This document shows, in pieces, positions 45,793 to 54,611 of a DNA stretch of 64,000 bases (positions are counted from its first letter, which is position 1; every line of letters starts with the position of its first letter). The position numbers and the translations under genes are program-made. The stretch lies in NCBI GenBank assembly GCA_913055785.1, contig CAJXLJ010000012.1, forward strand, positions 1 through 64,000, in the 5' to 3' direction. This DNA is from an uncultured Parvularculaceae bacterium. Its GTDB lineage: Bacteria; Pseudomonadota; Alphaproteobacteria; Caulobacterales; Parvularculaceae. The notes beneath the pieces were generated by a model, which did no database searches, was not told where the DNA came from, and worked only from the letters and a program-made list of their open reading frames with translations.

Positions 45793-46790
45793 TTCGCCCA
45801 GGGCGGCAAAGGCAGATCCTTCGAACGCAAAAACTCAGGATTATAGAGCTTCGAGGCGTATCTATTACCGTAATCGCAAAGCATCGTCACGATCGTATGG
45901 CCGGGACCAAGCGCTCGGGCGAGACGGACTGCGCCGGCGACGTTAATTCCCGAAGAGCCCCCAAGACACAGCCCTTCTTCGGCGGCGAGCTTATAGAGCA
46001 CGTCGAGCGCCTCCGGGTCACCGATCCTGAACGCATCCTCGAGATCGGCGCCTTCGAGGTTTTTCGTCACGCGTCCCTGGCCGATGCCTTCGGTGATCGA
46101 GCCGCCTTCGGTTTCAAGCTCGCCTGACTTCACCCAGCTGAATATTTTCGACCCGCCTGGATCGGCGACGGCGCATCGCACATTGGCGTTGCGCGCCTTG
46201 AGCGCCGCCGTCACGCCGGCGATGGTGCCACCGGTGCCGACCGCGCAGATAAAGCCGTCGATCTTGCCTTCGGTCTGCTTCCAGATTTCGGGCCCAGTCG
46301 TGCGAGTATGAAAGTCGCGATTGGCGGTGTTGTCGAACTGGTTCGCCCAGAACGCGCCCCTCGGTTCCGTCTCCGCCAGCTCCTTCGCAAGGCGCGCCGA
46401 AAAATGAATATAATTGTTGGGATCGGCGTAAGGGACTGCATCGACTTCGATGAGCTCGGCGCCGAACAGGCGCACCGCATCTTTTTTTTCCTGACTCTGG
46501 GTGCGCGGCATCACGATCTTCACCTTGTAGCCGAGCGCGCCGCCGACAAGGGCGAGGCCGATGCCGGTGTTGCCCGCGGTGCCATCGATGATAGTTCCGC
46601 CGGGCTCGAGCGCACCGGAGACTTCCGCCTCCCGAATGATGCCGAGCGCCGCCCGGTCTTTGACGGACTGTCCCGGATTGAGAAACTCCGCCTTGCCGAG
46701 AATGGTGCAGCCCGTCTCTTCGGAGGCGCGGCGGAGTTTGATCAACGGCGTATCGCCAATGAGATCGAGCGCATTTTCACTAAATGTCAT
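45789..46790 (-). CDS. cysK: Cysteine synthase A (O-acetylserine sulfhydrylase)
   Basis: A 333-residue PLP enzyme that makes cysteine from O-acetylserine and sulfide. The PLP lysine is Lys44 in FLNPGQSVKDRAA; the substrate loop GTAGNTGIGLALV and the phosphate-binding GTGGTIAGV are present, as is GGSSGINVAGAV near the C-terminus. A GGAG site lies seven bases upstream of the ATG. It is the first gene of the cysK-sseA-GNAT-metC series. Close CBS-like relatives exist, so O-acetylserine specificity is probable rather than certain. Confidence 0.9.
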   Translation of the reverse strand: MTFSENALDLIGDTPLIKLRRASEETGCTILGKAEFLNPGQSVKDRAALGIIREAEVSGALEPGGTIIDGTAGNTGIGLALVGGALGYKVKIVMPRTQSQEKKDAVRLFGAELIEVDAVPYADPNNYIHFSARLAKELAETEPRGAFWANQFDNTANRDFHTRTTGPEIWKQTEGKIDGFICAVGTGGTIAGVTAALKARNANVRCAVADPGGSKIFSWVKSGELETEGGSITEGIGQGRVTKNLEGADLEDAFRIGDPEALDVLYKLAAEEGLCLGGSSGINVAGAVRLARALGPGHTIVTMLCDYGNRYASKLYNPEFLRSKDLPLPPWAK

Positions 46791-46894
46791 CGCGCGGCTC
46801 CGTATTTTCGAAACGGCTTGTCTGCATGATCGCGGCAGTCCGGCTGTTAGCAGCCCGCCTGTCGGTATAAGAAATCAAACCGGGTAACGTTTGC

Positions 46895-47569
46895 ATGAGA
46901 CTTTGGGCGTTCATCGTCTTGATTTTCGGGGCCGTCAGCATGCCAGCAGCCGCCGGCGATCTCGATGCAAAATTTCTAATCAAGCGTGCAGGCAAAGTGA
47001 TCGGTTATCACATTGTCGGCGTCACCGAGACGGCCGACGGCTATATCGTTGATGCAGAAACCAGAATGCGCGTCAAACTGGGGCCGATACCGTTATTCAA
47101 ATACGATCATGAATCCCGTGAAGTCTGGAAAAACGGCGAGCTCGTTTCGCTAGACAGCCGGACCAATCATGACGGCGACCGGTATTTCGTTGAGGCCGAA
47201 CGCATTGACGGCGTCCTGATGATCGACGGCAGCGGCTATCACGGCGCCGCACCAGCAGGCGCCGTTCCGTCAAGCTACTGGGATAAATCGTTCATGGAGA
47301 CCGACGCCGTGATCGACACCCAGACAGGCGAAATCATCGATGTCAGCGTGACGCGTCTCGGCGAGACCCGGGCGCCGGCGGGGCTGCTTGCCGAGCAGTT
47401 TCTCATTACCGGCACGCTGGCGGTCAATGTCTGGTATGATGGCGAGATTTGCGTCGGTTCGCATTTCACGGTGGACGGCGAAGAACTCGTTTACGTTCCG
47501 GCGCCGGCGGATAAGGACCGGCAATACGCCGTCCTGACAGCCGGACACGGCGCAAGGGGCGGGCGCTAG
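46895..47569 (+). CDS. DUF6134 family exported protein
   Basis: A 224-residue protein with signal peptide MRLWAFIVLIFGAVSMPAAA. The mature part has the beta-rich pattern of DUF6134: FLIKRAGKVIGYHIVGV, YDHESREVWKNGELVSLDS and SYWDKSFMETD with VWYDGEICVGSHFTVDGEEL. Proteins of this kind are periplasmic with no known activity. It is divergent from cysK and convergent with mazG, overlapping its stop by 4 bp. Confidence 0.75.
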   Translation: MRLWAFIVLIFGAVSMPAAAGDLDAKFLIKRAGKVIGYHIVGVTETADGYIVDAETRMRVKLGPIPLFKYDHESREVWKNGELVSLDSRTNHDGDRYFVEAERIDGVLMIDGSGYHGAAPAGAVPSSYWDKSFMETDAVIDTQTGEIIDVSVTRLGETRAPAGLLAEQFLITGTLAVNVWYDGEICVGSHFTVDGEELVYVPAPADKDRQYAVLTAGHGARGGR

Positions 47570-48357
47570 CCGCGCTCGGTTTCCTTGGCCTCGCGCCATT
47601 TTTCTTCCATGTCATCAAGGCTCGCATCGGCGAGATCGCGATCGCCGAACGCTTGTTCGATATAGCGAAAGCGCCGCGTAAATTTTTCATTCGCCCGCCG
47701 CAGCGCCGCTTCCGGATCGACCTTCAAATGGCGCGAGAGGTTGGCGAGTACAAATAACAGATCGCCGAATTCGTCTTCTATCCTGTCCGCCTCGCCGGTC
47801 TCCATCGCCTCGGCGAGTTCGCTCGTCTCTTCGGCGATCTTGTCGAGCACTGAACGCGCCTCCGGCCAATCGAAGCCGACGCGGGCGGCGCGTTTTTGCA
47901 GCTTCACTGCACGGGTGAGGCCGGGCAGACCGACAGGCACGTCATCGAGCAGGCTGTTGTGGCCCTTGTCCGCCCGCTCCGCCGCCTTCTGCTCTTCCCA
48001 GGCGGCGGTCTGCTCTTCAGCGTCTCGCAAATCAGCGCCGCCAAATACATGGGGATGACGACGGATCATCTTGTCAGTGATCGCCGCGACCACGTCGCCG
48101 AAATCGAAGAGGCCCGCCTCGCGCGCCATCTGCGCATGGAACACAGCCTGAAAGAGCAGGTCGCCAAGCTCATCCTTCAAGGCGGCCATGTCGTCCCGCT
48201 CGATGGCGTCAGCTACTTCGTACGCCTCTTCGACTGTATAAGGGGCGATCGTGCGAAAATCCTGCTCGAGATCCCAGGGGCAGCCGCCGTCTGGACTGCG
48301 GAGGCGCGCCATCACGTCGAGCAGCGTGTCGATATTCCTGTTCGGGGATTGGGTCAT
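47566..48357 (-). CDS. mazG: Nucleoside triphosphate pyrophosphohydrolase MazG
   Basis: A 263-residue house-cleaning enzyme that hydrolyses NTPs. Two MazG domains are present: the first with CPWDLEQDFRTIAPYTVEEA and ELGDLLFQAVFHAQMA, the second with KIAEETSELAEAMETGEADR and DEFGDLLFVLANLSRH. The metal-binding EExxE and ExxD motifs appear in each. The ATG has GGAG six bases upstream; a reading from 48576 would include 73 unlikely residues. It is divergent from ilvE, with 217 bp between. Confidence 0.95.
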   Translation of the reverse strand: MTQSPNRNIDTLLDVMARLRSPDGGCPWDLEQDFRTIAPYTVEEAYEVADAIERDDMAALKDELGDLLFQAVFHAQMAREAGLFDFGDVVAAITDKMIRRHPHVFGGADLRDAEEQTAAWEEQKAAERADKGHNSLLDDVPVGLPGLTRAVKLQKRAARVGFDWPEARSVLDKIAEETSELAEAMETGEADRIEDEFGDLLFVLANLSRHLKVDPEAALRRANEKFTRRFRYIEQAFGDRDLADASLDDMEEKWREAKETERG

Positions 48358-48574
48358 ATCTCTCCAAATCCTGCGCCGGTAGTGAGGATTCCTGCCATGA
48401 ATCTTCACATTCAGGGCCGATCCCGTTAGGACGCCGCCCCGCGCAGGGAGGCCTTTCGCTTTGTCGGCGTCCTCGTGTATTGCTATGTCGAAACCGACAT
48501 GCGTTGAGAACCACGAAACGCCCGGCTGCGCAACGAAACGCGAAACGCCGGGGAAAACAAGGAGCGCCTTTCCC

Positions 48575-49498
48575 ATGCCGATTCAGGAAACCAAGCTCAT
48601 CTGGCGCAATGGCGAGATGATTCCCTGGGCCGACGCGACGACCCACATTCTCACCCACGGACTCCATTACGGTACGGCGGTGTTCGAAGGCATGCGCGCC
48701 TATGAAACCGCGCACAAGGGCGTCTGCGTTTTCCGTAATCGCGAGCACATCGAACGCTTCCTTTATTCGGCGCGCGTCTATCGCATGGATATGAACTATT
48801 CGTTGGAAGACCTGATGCAGGCATGCCTCGATATTGTGCGCAAAAATGAATTGAGCGCCGCCTATATTCGGCCGGTCGCCTTTCTCGGTTATGGCGAAAT
48901 GGGTCCGGCCTCGCGCGCGGCGAAGACCGAGGTCGCCATCGCCGCGTTCCCCTGGGGCGCCTATCTCGGCGAAGACGGGATGAAAAATGGCGTAGACGTC
49001 GCGGTGTCGAGCTGGCGGCGGATGGCGCCCGGCACGATCCCGGCGGGCGTCAAGGCCGCGGGGAATTATCTCTCAAGCCGTCTTGTCAGCATGGAAGCCA
49101 AGGAAAAGGGCTTCGCCGAAGGCATCGGCCTTTCTCATGACGGCACGGTCAGCGAAGGCGCCGGCGAAAACCTGTTTGTCATTCACAAGGGGCGCATTAT
49201 CACTCCGCCGACCGCCTCGTCGATCCTCGCCGGCATTACGCGCGATACCGCAATCACGCTGGCGAAAAAACTAGGCATTGAGGTCGTGGAGCAGGCGATC
49301 CCGCGTGAGATGCTTTACGCCGCCGACGAAATCTTCATGACCGGGACAGCTGCAGAAGTGACGCCCGTTCGCTCGGTCGACAAATTGCCGATCAACCGGC
49401 CGGATTTCCCGATTACGCGGCAAATCCAGAACGCCTTCTTCGGCCTCTTCACCGGCGAGACCGAAGACGAATGGGGCTGGCTCGATCCTGTCGCTTAG
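48575..49498 (+). CDS. ilvE: Branched-chain amino-acid aminotransferase
   Basis: A 307-residue class IV PLP transaminase for leucine, isoleucine and valine. It has THGLHYGTAVFEGMRAYET, the PLP lysine in PAGVKAAGNYLSSRL, and SEGAGENLFVIHKGRIITPP and MTGTAAEVTPV. An AAGGAG site lies ten bases upstream of the ATG. The 217-bp upstream region holds no recognised gene; I saw no clear leader peptide or attenuator. Confidence 0.95.
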   Translation: MPIQETKLIWRNGEMIPWADATTHILTHGLHYGTAVFEGMRAYETAHKGVCVFRNREHIERFLYSARVYRMDMNYSLEDLMQACLDIVRKNELSAAYIRPVAFLGYGEMGPASRAAKTEVAIAAFPWGAYLGEDGMKNGVDVAVSSWRRMAPGTIPAGVKAAGNYLSSRLVSMEAKEKGFAEGIGLSHDGTVSEGAGENLFVIHKGRIITPPTASSILAGITRDTAITLAKKLGIEVVEQAIPREMLYAADEIFMTGTAAEVTPVRSVDKLPINRPDFPITRQIQNAFFGLFTGETEDEWGWLDPVA

Positions 49499-49501
49499 GC
49501 G

Positions 49502-51010
49502 TTAAAGCCCCAGCGCGTCTTTCATGACGTGGAAGATGTAATTCTGCTCGATAACGCCGCTCAGCAGATAGGCGCGCGGGCCGGAGGCGTAGACAGGCAC
49601 GTCCTGACCGCCATGGGTTTCGCCGCCGGTCGGTATCAGCGCCTGCTGGCGATAATCCTTGGCGAGCGCTTCTTCCTCGGTCAGCGCCGGACGCCCCTTG
49701 CCGAGATCGGCTTTGCCGTCAAAAATCGTTCCCGGTCCGTTGGCGTAGCCGAGCGTGGTGTAAGGTTTTTCATCACCTGCCGGATAAACAACCGTTTCGC
49801 CCGCTTCATTCTCGACTTTCACAACGCCGAGTATTGGATTGCCCTTCTTCGGATAGCCTTGAAATACAAGCGTGTGACCGTGATCGGCCGTAACGATGAT
49901 GAGCGTATCTCTCTCACTGGTCATGGCGCGCGCGGTCCTCACCGCCTCCGCATAGGCTTGAGTGTCGGTGAGCGCGCGATAGGCGTTGCCGGCGTGATGA
50001 GCGTGATCGATCTTCCCGGCTTCCACCATCAGAAAATAGCCGTCCTTATCGCTCGACAGCATGCTGATCGCTTTTGCCGTCATTTCCGCAAGCGAAGGCT
50101 CGCCGGCGCCGTCGCCGGCGCGATCGGCTTCAAACTGCATGTGTGAATATTCAAAAAGAGCCAGCAATTTCGATGTCGCAGGCGCTGCATCGAAATCGGT
50201 TTTGTTCCAGACGTAACGATGGTTCTCCGATTTCGCGGCCCATTCGGCGGTGAGATCACGGCCGTCGCCACGGCGGCCGACCGCTTCGGGATATTCCGGA
50301 TCCGCCATGGTTGACGGCAAGAACTTTCGCCGGCCGCCGCCGAAGGCAAGATCGACGCCGCCGCCATAGGGAAACTCGAGAAGCTGGCTGGCGATGTCCT
50401 TGCAGCCTGCGGCCTTGACCTCGTCGGGCATGTCGCTATCCGCCGCCCAGTCGCGATTGCCGGCATGCGCATAAACAGCGCCGGGCGTTGCATGAGTGAT
50501 CTCGGCTGTCGACACAACGCCTACGGACAGGCCAGCGCTTTTCGCAAGCTCCGCAAGCGTCGTCGCCTGATGAGCAAGCGCTGCTTCGCAGTCGCCATGC
50601 GGCGCATCGCCGGTGATCGATAAAACGCCTGAGCGGGTTTTAACACCAGTCATCATGGCCGAAGCCGTGCCGGCGGAATCCGCCACCTGAAAATCAGTCG
50701 TATAGGTTTTTGAATAGGCGACATAAGGAAAGGTTTCGAAATAGAGGTAATTTTCTTCGCCGTCTTCGCCGCGGGACTGGCCGTCGAAAATTCGCGCCGC
50801 TGCAACCGTAGTCGGGTCCAGGCCATCGCCGACAAACAGGATCACGTTTTTAGCGCGCTTCTTGTTCAGCTTTTGCGCCTTGCGAACAGCGAGGGCGTTC
50901 TCGGCTTGCTGGCTCCAGGCATTCGAGGTTGCAGAAGGCGCTTCTTGCGCTGAGGCGGCTGAGCAGGAGAGGGCGGCCAGGACGGCGATCGACAGGAAGG
51001 GCGTTTTCAC
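49502..51010 (-). CDS. Alkaline phosphatase (PhoA family), exported
   Basis: A 502-residue periplasmic phosphomonoesterase. The signal peptide (KTPFLSIAVLAALSCSAASA) begins at a GTG with GGAG ten bases upstream; a longer ATG start at 51052 would bury the signal. VILFVGDGLDPTT gives a metal aspartate, VADSAGTASAMMTGVKT the catalytic serine, EAGKIDHAHHAGN and TADHGH zinc ligands, and GGETHGGQDVPVYA the final histidine. It likely supplies phosphate from organic esters. It is divergent from the acylase gene. Confidence 0.92.
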   Translation of the reverse strand: MKTPFLSIAVLAALSCSAASAQEAPSATSNAWSQQAENALAVRKAQKLNKKRAKNVILFVGDGLDPTTVAAARIFDGQSRGEDGEENYLYFETFPYVAYSKTYTTDFQVADSAGTASAMMTGVKTRSGVLSITGDAPHGDCEAALAHQATTLAELAKSAGLSVGVVSTAEITHATPGAVYAHAGNRDWAADSDMPDEVKAAGCKDIASQLLEFPYGGGVDLAFGGGRRKFLPSTMADPEYPEAVGRRGDGRDLTAEWAAKSENHRYVWNKTDFDAAPATSKLLALFEYSHMQFEADRAGDGAGEPSLAEMTAKAISMLSSDKDGYFLMVEAGKIDHAHHAGNAYRALTDTQAYAEAVRTARAMTSERDTLIIVTADHGHTLVFQGYPKKGNPILGVVKVENEAGETVVYPAGDEKPYTTLGYANGPGTIFDGKADLGKGRPALTEEEALAKDYRQQALIPTGGETHGGQDVPVYASGPRAYLLSGVIEQNYIFHVMKDALGL

Positions 51011-51127
51011 GGTGGATGGTCTCCGGTGTTGGTCGCTGGAAGTGATGTTCATGGCTGTTCTACAGGCTGGTTTCCTAACAGCAAACCGTGACAAACTGGC
51101 GTCGATTCAACCGGTTTGAGGGGCCAC

Positions 51128-53302
51128 ATGGGGAAAATCCTGACAATCATCACGGGGCTGGCTGTCGTGGCGCTATTGGCCGTGGCGTTCTATCTCAAAA
51201 CGCCGGGGTCAGCGCCGTTCGATCGTGACGCCGCTCTCGCAGCTGCGAAAACCTATGACGCGAGAATCATTCGCGACAGTTTCGGCGTCCCCCATATCTA
51301 CGGCCAGCGCGACGCTGATGTCGCTTTCGGGCTCGCCTACGCGCACGCAGAGGATGACTGGGCGACCATTCAGGATGTCGTGTTCTTTTCCCGGGGAACG
51401 CTGGCGGAGCGTAACGGCAAGGACGCGGCGATCACGGATTTTCTCATTCTCGCCTTGAGGATTGGGCGCGATGTCGAAGAAAAATACGAGCCGGACCTCG
51501 CGCCGGAAACGCGCGCGCTGGTCGAGGCTTACGCCGCCGGGCTCAACTTCTGGTGCGCCGAAATGCACGGCCGCTGCGCGGCCGGCCTCGGGCCAGTGAC
51601 GGGTCAGGATGTCGTCGCCGGTTTCGCCTCGCGCACGCCGTTTTTCTACGGACTCGATGCATATTTAAAAGTGCTGTTTGAAGGTGCGCCGGAAACTGTT
51701 GCGGCGGCGGAGAGGGCGCGCACGGCGTTTCTTAAAGTTAGCGATGAAATCGAAATCGGCTCGAACGCCGTAGCCGTTGCGCCCGTCCGCTCCGCGGACG
51801 GACATACGCGTCTCTTCGTCAACTCTCATCAACCCTATACCGGGCCCGTCGCGTGGTATGAGGCCCGGCTGAAGTCAGAAGAAGGCTGGGACATTATCGG
51901 CGGAACCTTTCCCGGGTCGCCGGTGATCCTGCATGGCGCCGGCCCTAATCTCGGCTGGGCGCATACCGTCAACAAGCCAGATGTGGTCGATATTTACAGG
52001 CTTAAGGTCGACGATCCGGAAAACCCGACAAAATATGAATTCGACGGCGCCTGGCGTGATCTAGAGATCGATGAGGTCAAGTTTCGCGTTAAACTGTTCG
52101 GGCCTTTCAGCCTGCCGGTCAAGCGCCGCGCCTATCATTCCGTACACGGTCCTGTTTTTGTAACGGAGAGCGGAGTTTACGCCGTGGCTTATGGCGGGGC
52201 GGGCGACATCCGCACCGTCGAACAGTGGTTTCGCATGAACAAAGCCCAGGACTTCGACGCGTGGCGGGACGCCATGACGATGATCGCGGTGCCGAGCTTC
52301 AACGCCGTCTATGCAGATAGGAACGGCAATATCGGGTATTTCTATAATGCGGCGATCCCGATCCGTGATGATGCTTATGACTGGTCGGAAACGCAGCCAG
52401 GCGACACCTCGGCGACGGTCTGGCGCGGACGGATGCCATTTAGCGCCGTGCCGCAGGTCGTCAATCCCGTTTCAGGTTATGTCGTCAACGCTAATCACAC
52501 GCCGTTTCAATCGTCAGGCGAAGGCGACAATCCGGACCCGGACGCGTTCCCGCCGCATTACGGCATTGACCGGAAGACTACTAACAGAGGCTTGCGAATT
52601 CAGGCGCTTTATGGGGGCGACGATTCAATCACCGAAGATGAGTTTATCGCCTACAAGATGGATCATTTCTATGCGGATGGGTCGCGCATCATGGAAATGG
52701 TCCGCGATATTATCGCACGGGGCGAGGGCGATCCTGAACTCGCCGAGGCGGTCGCGTTGCTTAAAAGCTGGGACGGCTCAACCGATCAGGACAGCAGGGC
52801 GGCGGCGCTCACGGTGCTCACCGCGCAAAGAGCCCGCGGCTATCTCCTGAATGATGAAAACGTGGAAATACCGGATTATATTGAAGCGCTGCGCAGTGTC
52901 ATAATGGATCTGGAGGCCGGGTTCGGGCGCATCGACCCGGCATGGGGCGGGGCGGTGCGCCTCGTTCACGGCGAAGCAAATCTGCCGCTCAATGGCGGGC
53001 CGGATATTCTGCGCGCCGTTTATCCGGCGGGCGATCCGTCAAAGGGCCCGCTGACCTCCATCGCCGGCGACACCTATATTCTTTATGCGGACTGGCCGAC
53101 GGACGGCTCGCTTGGATATCCTGAACTGCGCACTATTCACCAGTTTGGCTCAGCAACGCTTGATTCATCCTCGCCGCATTATGCGGACCAGGCGCCGTTG
53201 TTCGCCGCGGAGAAATGGAAGACGCCGCCCATGACGCTGGAGGCGTTGCTGGCGGAAGCCAAAGCCGATTACCGGCCGGGCGATAAGGGCCGAACGCCAT
53301 GA
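51128..53302 (+). CDS. Membrane-anchored penicillin acylase-family Ntn hydrolase (acyl-homoserine lactone acylase type)
   Basis: A 724-residue Ntn hydrolase precursor. A membrane segment (GKILTIITGLAVVALLAVAF) precedes the alpha chain, with IIRDSFGVPHIYGQRDADVAFGL and AYAHAEDDWATIQ. The autoprocessing site is EIGSNAV, making Ser212 the N-terminal nucleophile of the beta chain. PGSPVILHGAGPNLGWAHTV and YVVNANHTP follow as usual. Members cleave acyl-homoserine lactones, penicillins or other acyl amides; the AHL type is a reasonable but unproven reading. The start is the ATG after GAGGGG. Confidence 0.88.
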   Translation: MGKILTIITGLAVVALLAVAFYLKTPGSAPFDRDAALAAAKTYDARIIRDSFGVPHIYGQRDADVAFGLAYAHAEDDWATIQDVVFFSRGTLAERNGKDAAITDFLILALRIGRDVEEKYEPDLAPETRALVEAYAAGLNFWCAEMHGRCAAGLGPVTGQDVVAGFASRTPFFYGLDAYLKVLFEGAPETVAAAERARTAFLKVSDEIEIGSNAVAVAPVRSADGHTRLFVNSHQPYTGPVAWYEARLKSEEGWDIIGGTFPGSPVILHGAGPNLGWAHTVNKPDVVDIYRLKVDDPENPTKYEFDGAWRDLEIDEVKFRVKLFGPFSLPVKRRAYHSVHGPVFVTESGVYAVAYGGAGDIRTVEQWFRMNKAQDFDAWRDAMTMIAVPSFNAVYADRNGNIGYFYNAAIPIRDDAYDWSETQPGDTSATVWRGRMPFSAVPQVVNPVSGYVVNANHTPFQSSGEGDNPDPDAFPPHYGIDRKTTNRGLRIQALYGGDDSITEDEFIAYKMDHFYADGSRIMEMVRDIIARGEGDPELAEAVALLKSWDGSTDQDSRAAALTVLTAQRARGYLLNDENVEIPDYIEALRSVIMDLEAGFGRIDPAWGGAVRLVHGEANLPLNGGPDILRAVYPAGDPSKGPLTSIAGDTYILYADWPTDGSLGYPELRTIHQFGSATLDSSSPHYADQAPLFAAEKWKTPPMTLEALLAEAKADYRPGDKGRTP

Positions 53303-53625
53303 AATCCTTAACTTCAATTCTGGTCTGGATATTCGCGGCGGTCTGGGCTGCGTGTGTGCTTTACGGATTTATCGCATTTCAGGAGACAACGCCGACCGGC
53401 AGCGGTTTTACGCGCGGTTACAATCGCCTTGAAGCTTTCTTCAGCTGGCAGCTTTATGCGCTCGGCGCAGCGACGATCGGATTCGTGATCGGCCATATGA
53501 GCTCTGCGACCGGTATTGCAAAATTGGCCGGGCGATGGCCGCTGTTCCTGAGCGCCGGCTTTTTTCTGCTTGTCATCATCTTGTTTGTCGGCGCGATTCT
53601 TTGGGCGAGATTGTCGGGGCAATAG
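53299..53625 (+). CDS. Small three-helix membrane protein
   Basis: A 108-residue protein with three hydrophobic segments near residues 7-27, 51-68 and 83-103. It overlaps the acylase stop by 4 bp, so it is translationally coupled to that gene. I do not recognise a family. A role with the acylase is inference. Confidence 0.7.
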   Translation: MKSLTSILVWIFAAVWAACVLYGFIAFQETTPTGSGFTRGYNRLEAFFSWQLYALGAATIGFVIGHMSSATGIAKLAGRWPLFLSAGFFLLVIILFVGAILWARLSGQ

Positions 53626-53728
53626 CCCGGTTTTGAGCCTGCTAGCTGTTTAACCGGTCCCGTTATATTTGTCGCACAATTTATATTGTCGCAAATAATA
53701 ATCGTGCCGCCATAACAGACAAGAGAAA

Positions 53729-53758
53729 GCCCCGGCGGCTTTAAAAGCCCGCCGGGGC
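53729..53758 (-). terminator. GC-rich hairpin, possible terminator after tRNA-Arg
   Basis: GCCCCGGCGG pairs perfectly with CCGCCGGGGC across a 10-base loop that can add a few A-T pairs. On the minus strand it is followed by TTTCTCTTGT, a moderate U-rich tail, which would suit the end of the tRNA-Arg transcript about 225 bp away. Confidence 0.4.
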
Positions 53759-53770
53759 GCTCATCTTGGC

Positions 53771-53807
53771 GATCTCCCCCTAATACGCCGCAATGGCGTC
53801 GGAGATC
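53771..53807. other. Two-tier hairpin of unknown role
   Basis: GATCTCC at 53771-53777 pairs with GGAGATC at 53801-53807, enclosing a second stem ACGCC/GGCGT with loop GCAAT. The flanking bases also form a direct repeat GATCTCCCCC. It could be part of a small structured RNA or a binding site; no T-run follows. Confidence 0.35.
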
Positions 53808-53983
53808 TCCCCCGTGCGCAAAACCTAAGCGACCGGCATCTATGGATATAGGAAAATTTGGCCGTCTTTCGCCGAAGTGGCGGTGGCAGCCAGCGACTTG
53901 AAGGAGCACCGGTTTAAGGCAATCACCGCTACATTCGGGCTTGCGCCGCCGGGAGCATTACAGTCCTGCAGAATTTCACAAAA

Positions 53984-54060
53984 TGGCGACCCCGGCAGGA
54001 CTCGAACCTGCAACCATCGGCTTAGAAGGCCGGCGCTCTATCCGGTTGAGCTACGGGGCC
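53984..54060 (-). tRNA. tRNA-Arg (anticodon TCT)
   Basis: A 77-nt tRNA with encoded CCA. The acceptor pairs GGCCCCG with CGGGGTC including a G-T pair; discriminator G. The anticodon loop is CTTCTAA, giving TCT (codons AGA/AGG). The T-loop is TTCGAGT. Confidence 0.94.
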
Positions 54061-54078
54061 GGACCGGCGGACGGAACT

Positions 54079-54387
54079 TTAGTGAGTCCACGGTTTCCGG
54101 CGGTGAAAAGCGAAATTGTCCGCATAGGCTTTTGGCTTGGCAGTGGCGTCATGGTCCGGCTCGATGCGGTAAGGCAGTCCGTGTTTTTCGGCGTAAGCCG
54201 CCGCCTCGTCCGACGTTTCAAATCCGAGGCGCACCTGACCGGCGGCCATATCCTCTGCGCTCGTCCAGCCCATGAGCGGATCTATGCGTCTCGCCGTCTC
54301 GGCGTCGAACTCCAAAAGCCATTTCCTGGTCTTCGCCTTGCCTGACTGCATGGCGGTTTTCGAGGGTCGATAAATGCGCGCAAACAT
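54079..54387 (-). CDS. NDUFS4-type accessory subunit of NADH dehydrogenase (ETC complex I subunit)
   Basis: A 102-residue soluble protein of the Complex I 18-kDa/NDUFS4 family, found in alphaproteobacteria and mitochondria. Marks are ARIYRPSKTAMQSGKAKTRK, WLLEFDAETARRIDPLMGWT, then QVRLGFETSDEAAAYAEKHG and YRIEP, with KAYADNFAFHRRKPWTH at the end. It attaches to the peripheral arm of Complex I. It lies alone between tRNA-Pro and tRNA-Arg, apart from the nuo genes. Confidence 0.94.
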   Translation of the reverse strand: MFARIYRPSKTAMQSGKAKTRKWLLEFDAETARRIDPLMGWTSAEDMAAGQVRLGFETSDEAAAYAEKHGLPYRIEPDHDATAKPKAYADNFAFHRRKPWTH

Positions 54388-54446
54388 CTAAAAACGCTCT
54401 CTTTCGCTTATCTTAACTGCACCGCTTGAGTGCGGCTCTTGCGGAC

Positions 54447-54523
<77 letters not shown>

Positions 54524-54611
54524 CTCGTCCAGCGCCGTCACATCGGCCATCTCGTCCTCAATGTAAAGGCTGCCTGCGCGAATTAACGCCTTGATGGGAA
54601 GCGTTCGCTTC

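Larger units (their letters stand above)
53626..53983. other. Gene-free stretch with two strong hairpins
   Basis: No credible gene lies in these 358 bp. The first part has a near-repeat TATATTTGTCGCA ... TATATTGTCGCA (53664-53692). Two separate hairpins follow, listed individually. No tRNA or known small RNA is evident, but the structure density is higher than in other gaps. Confidence 0.5.
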
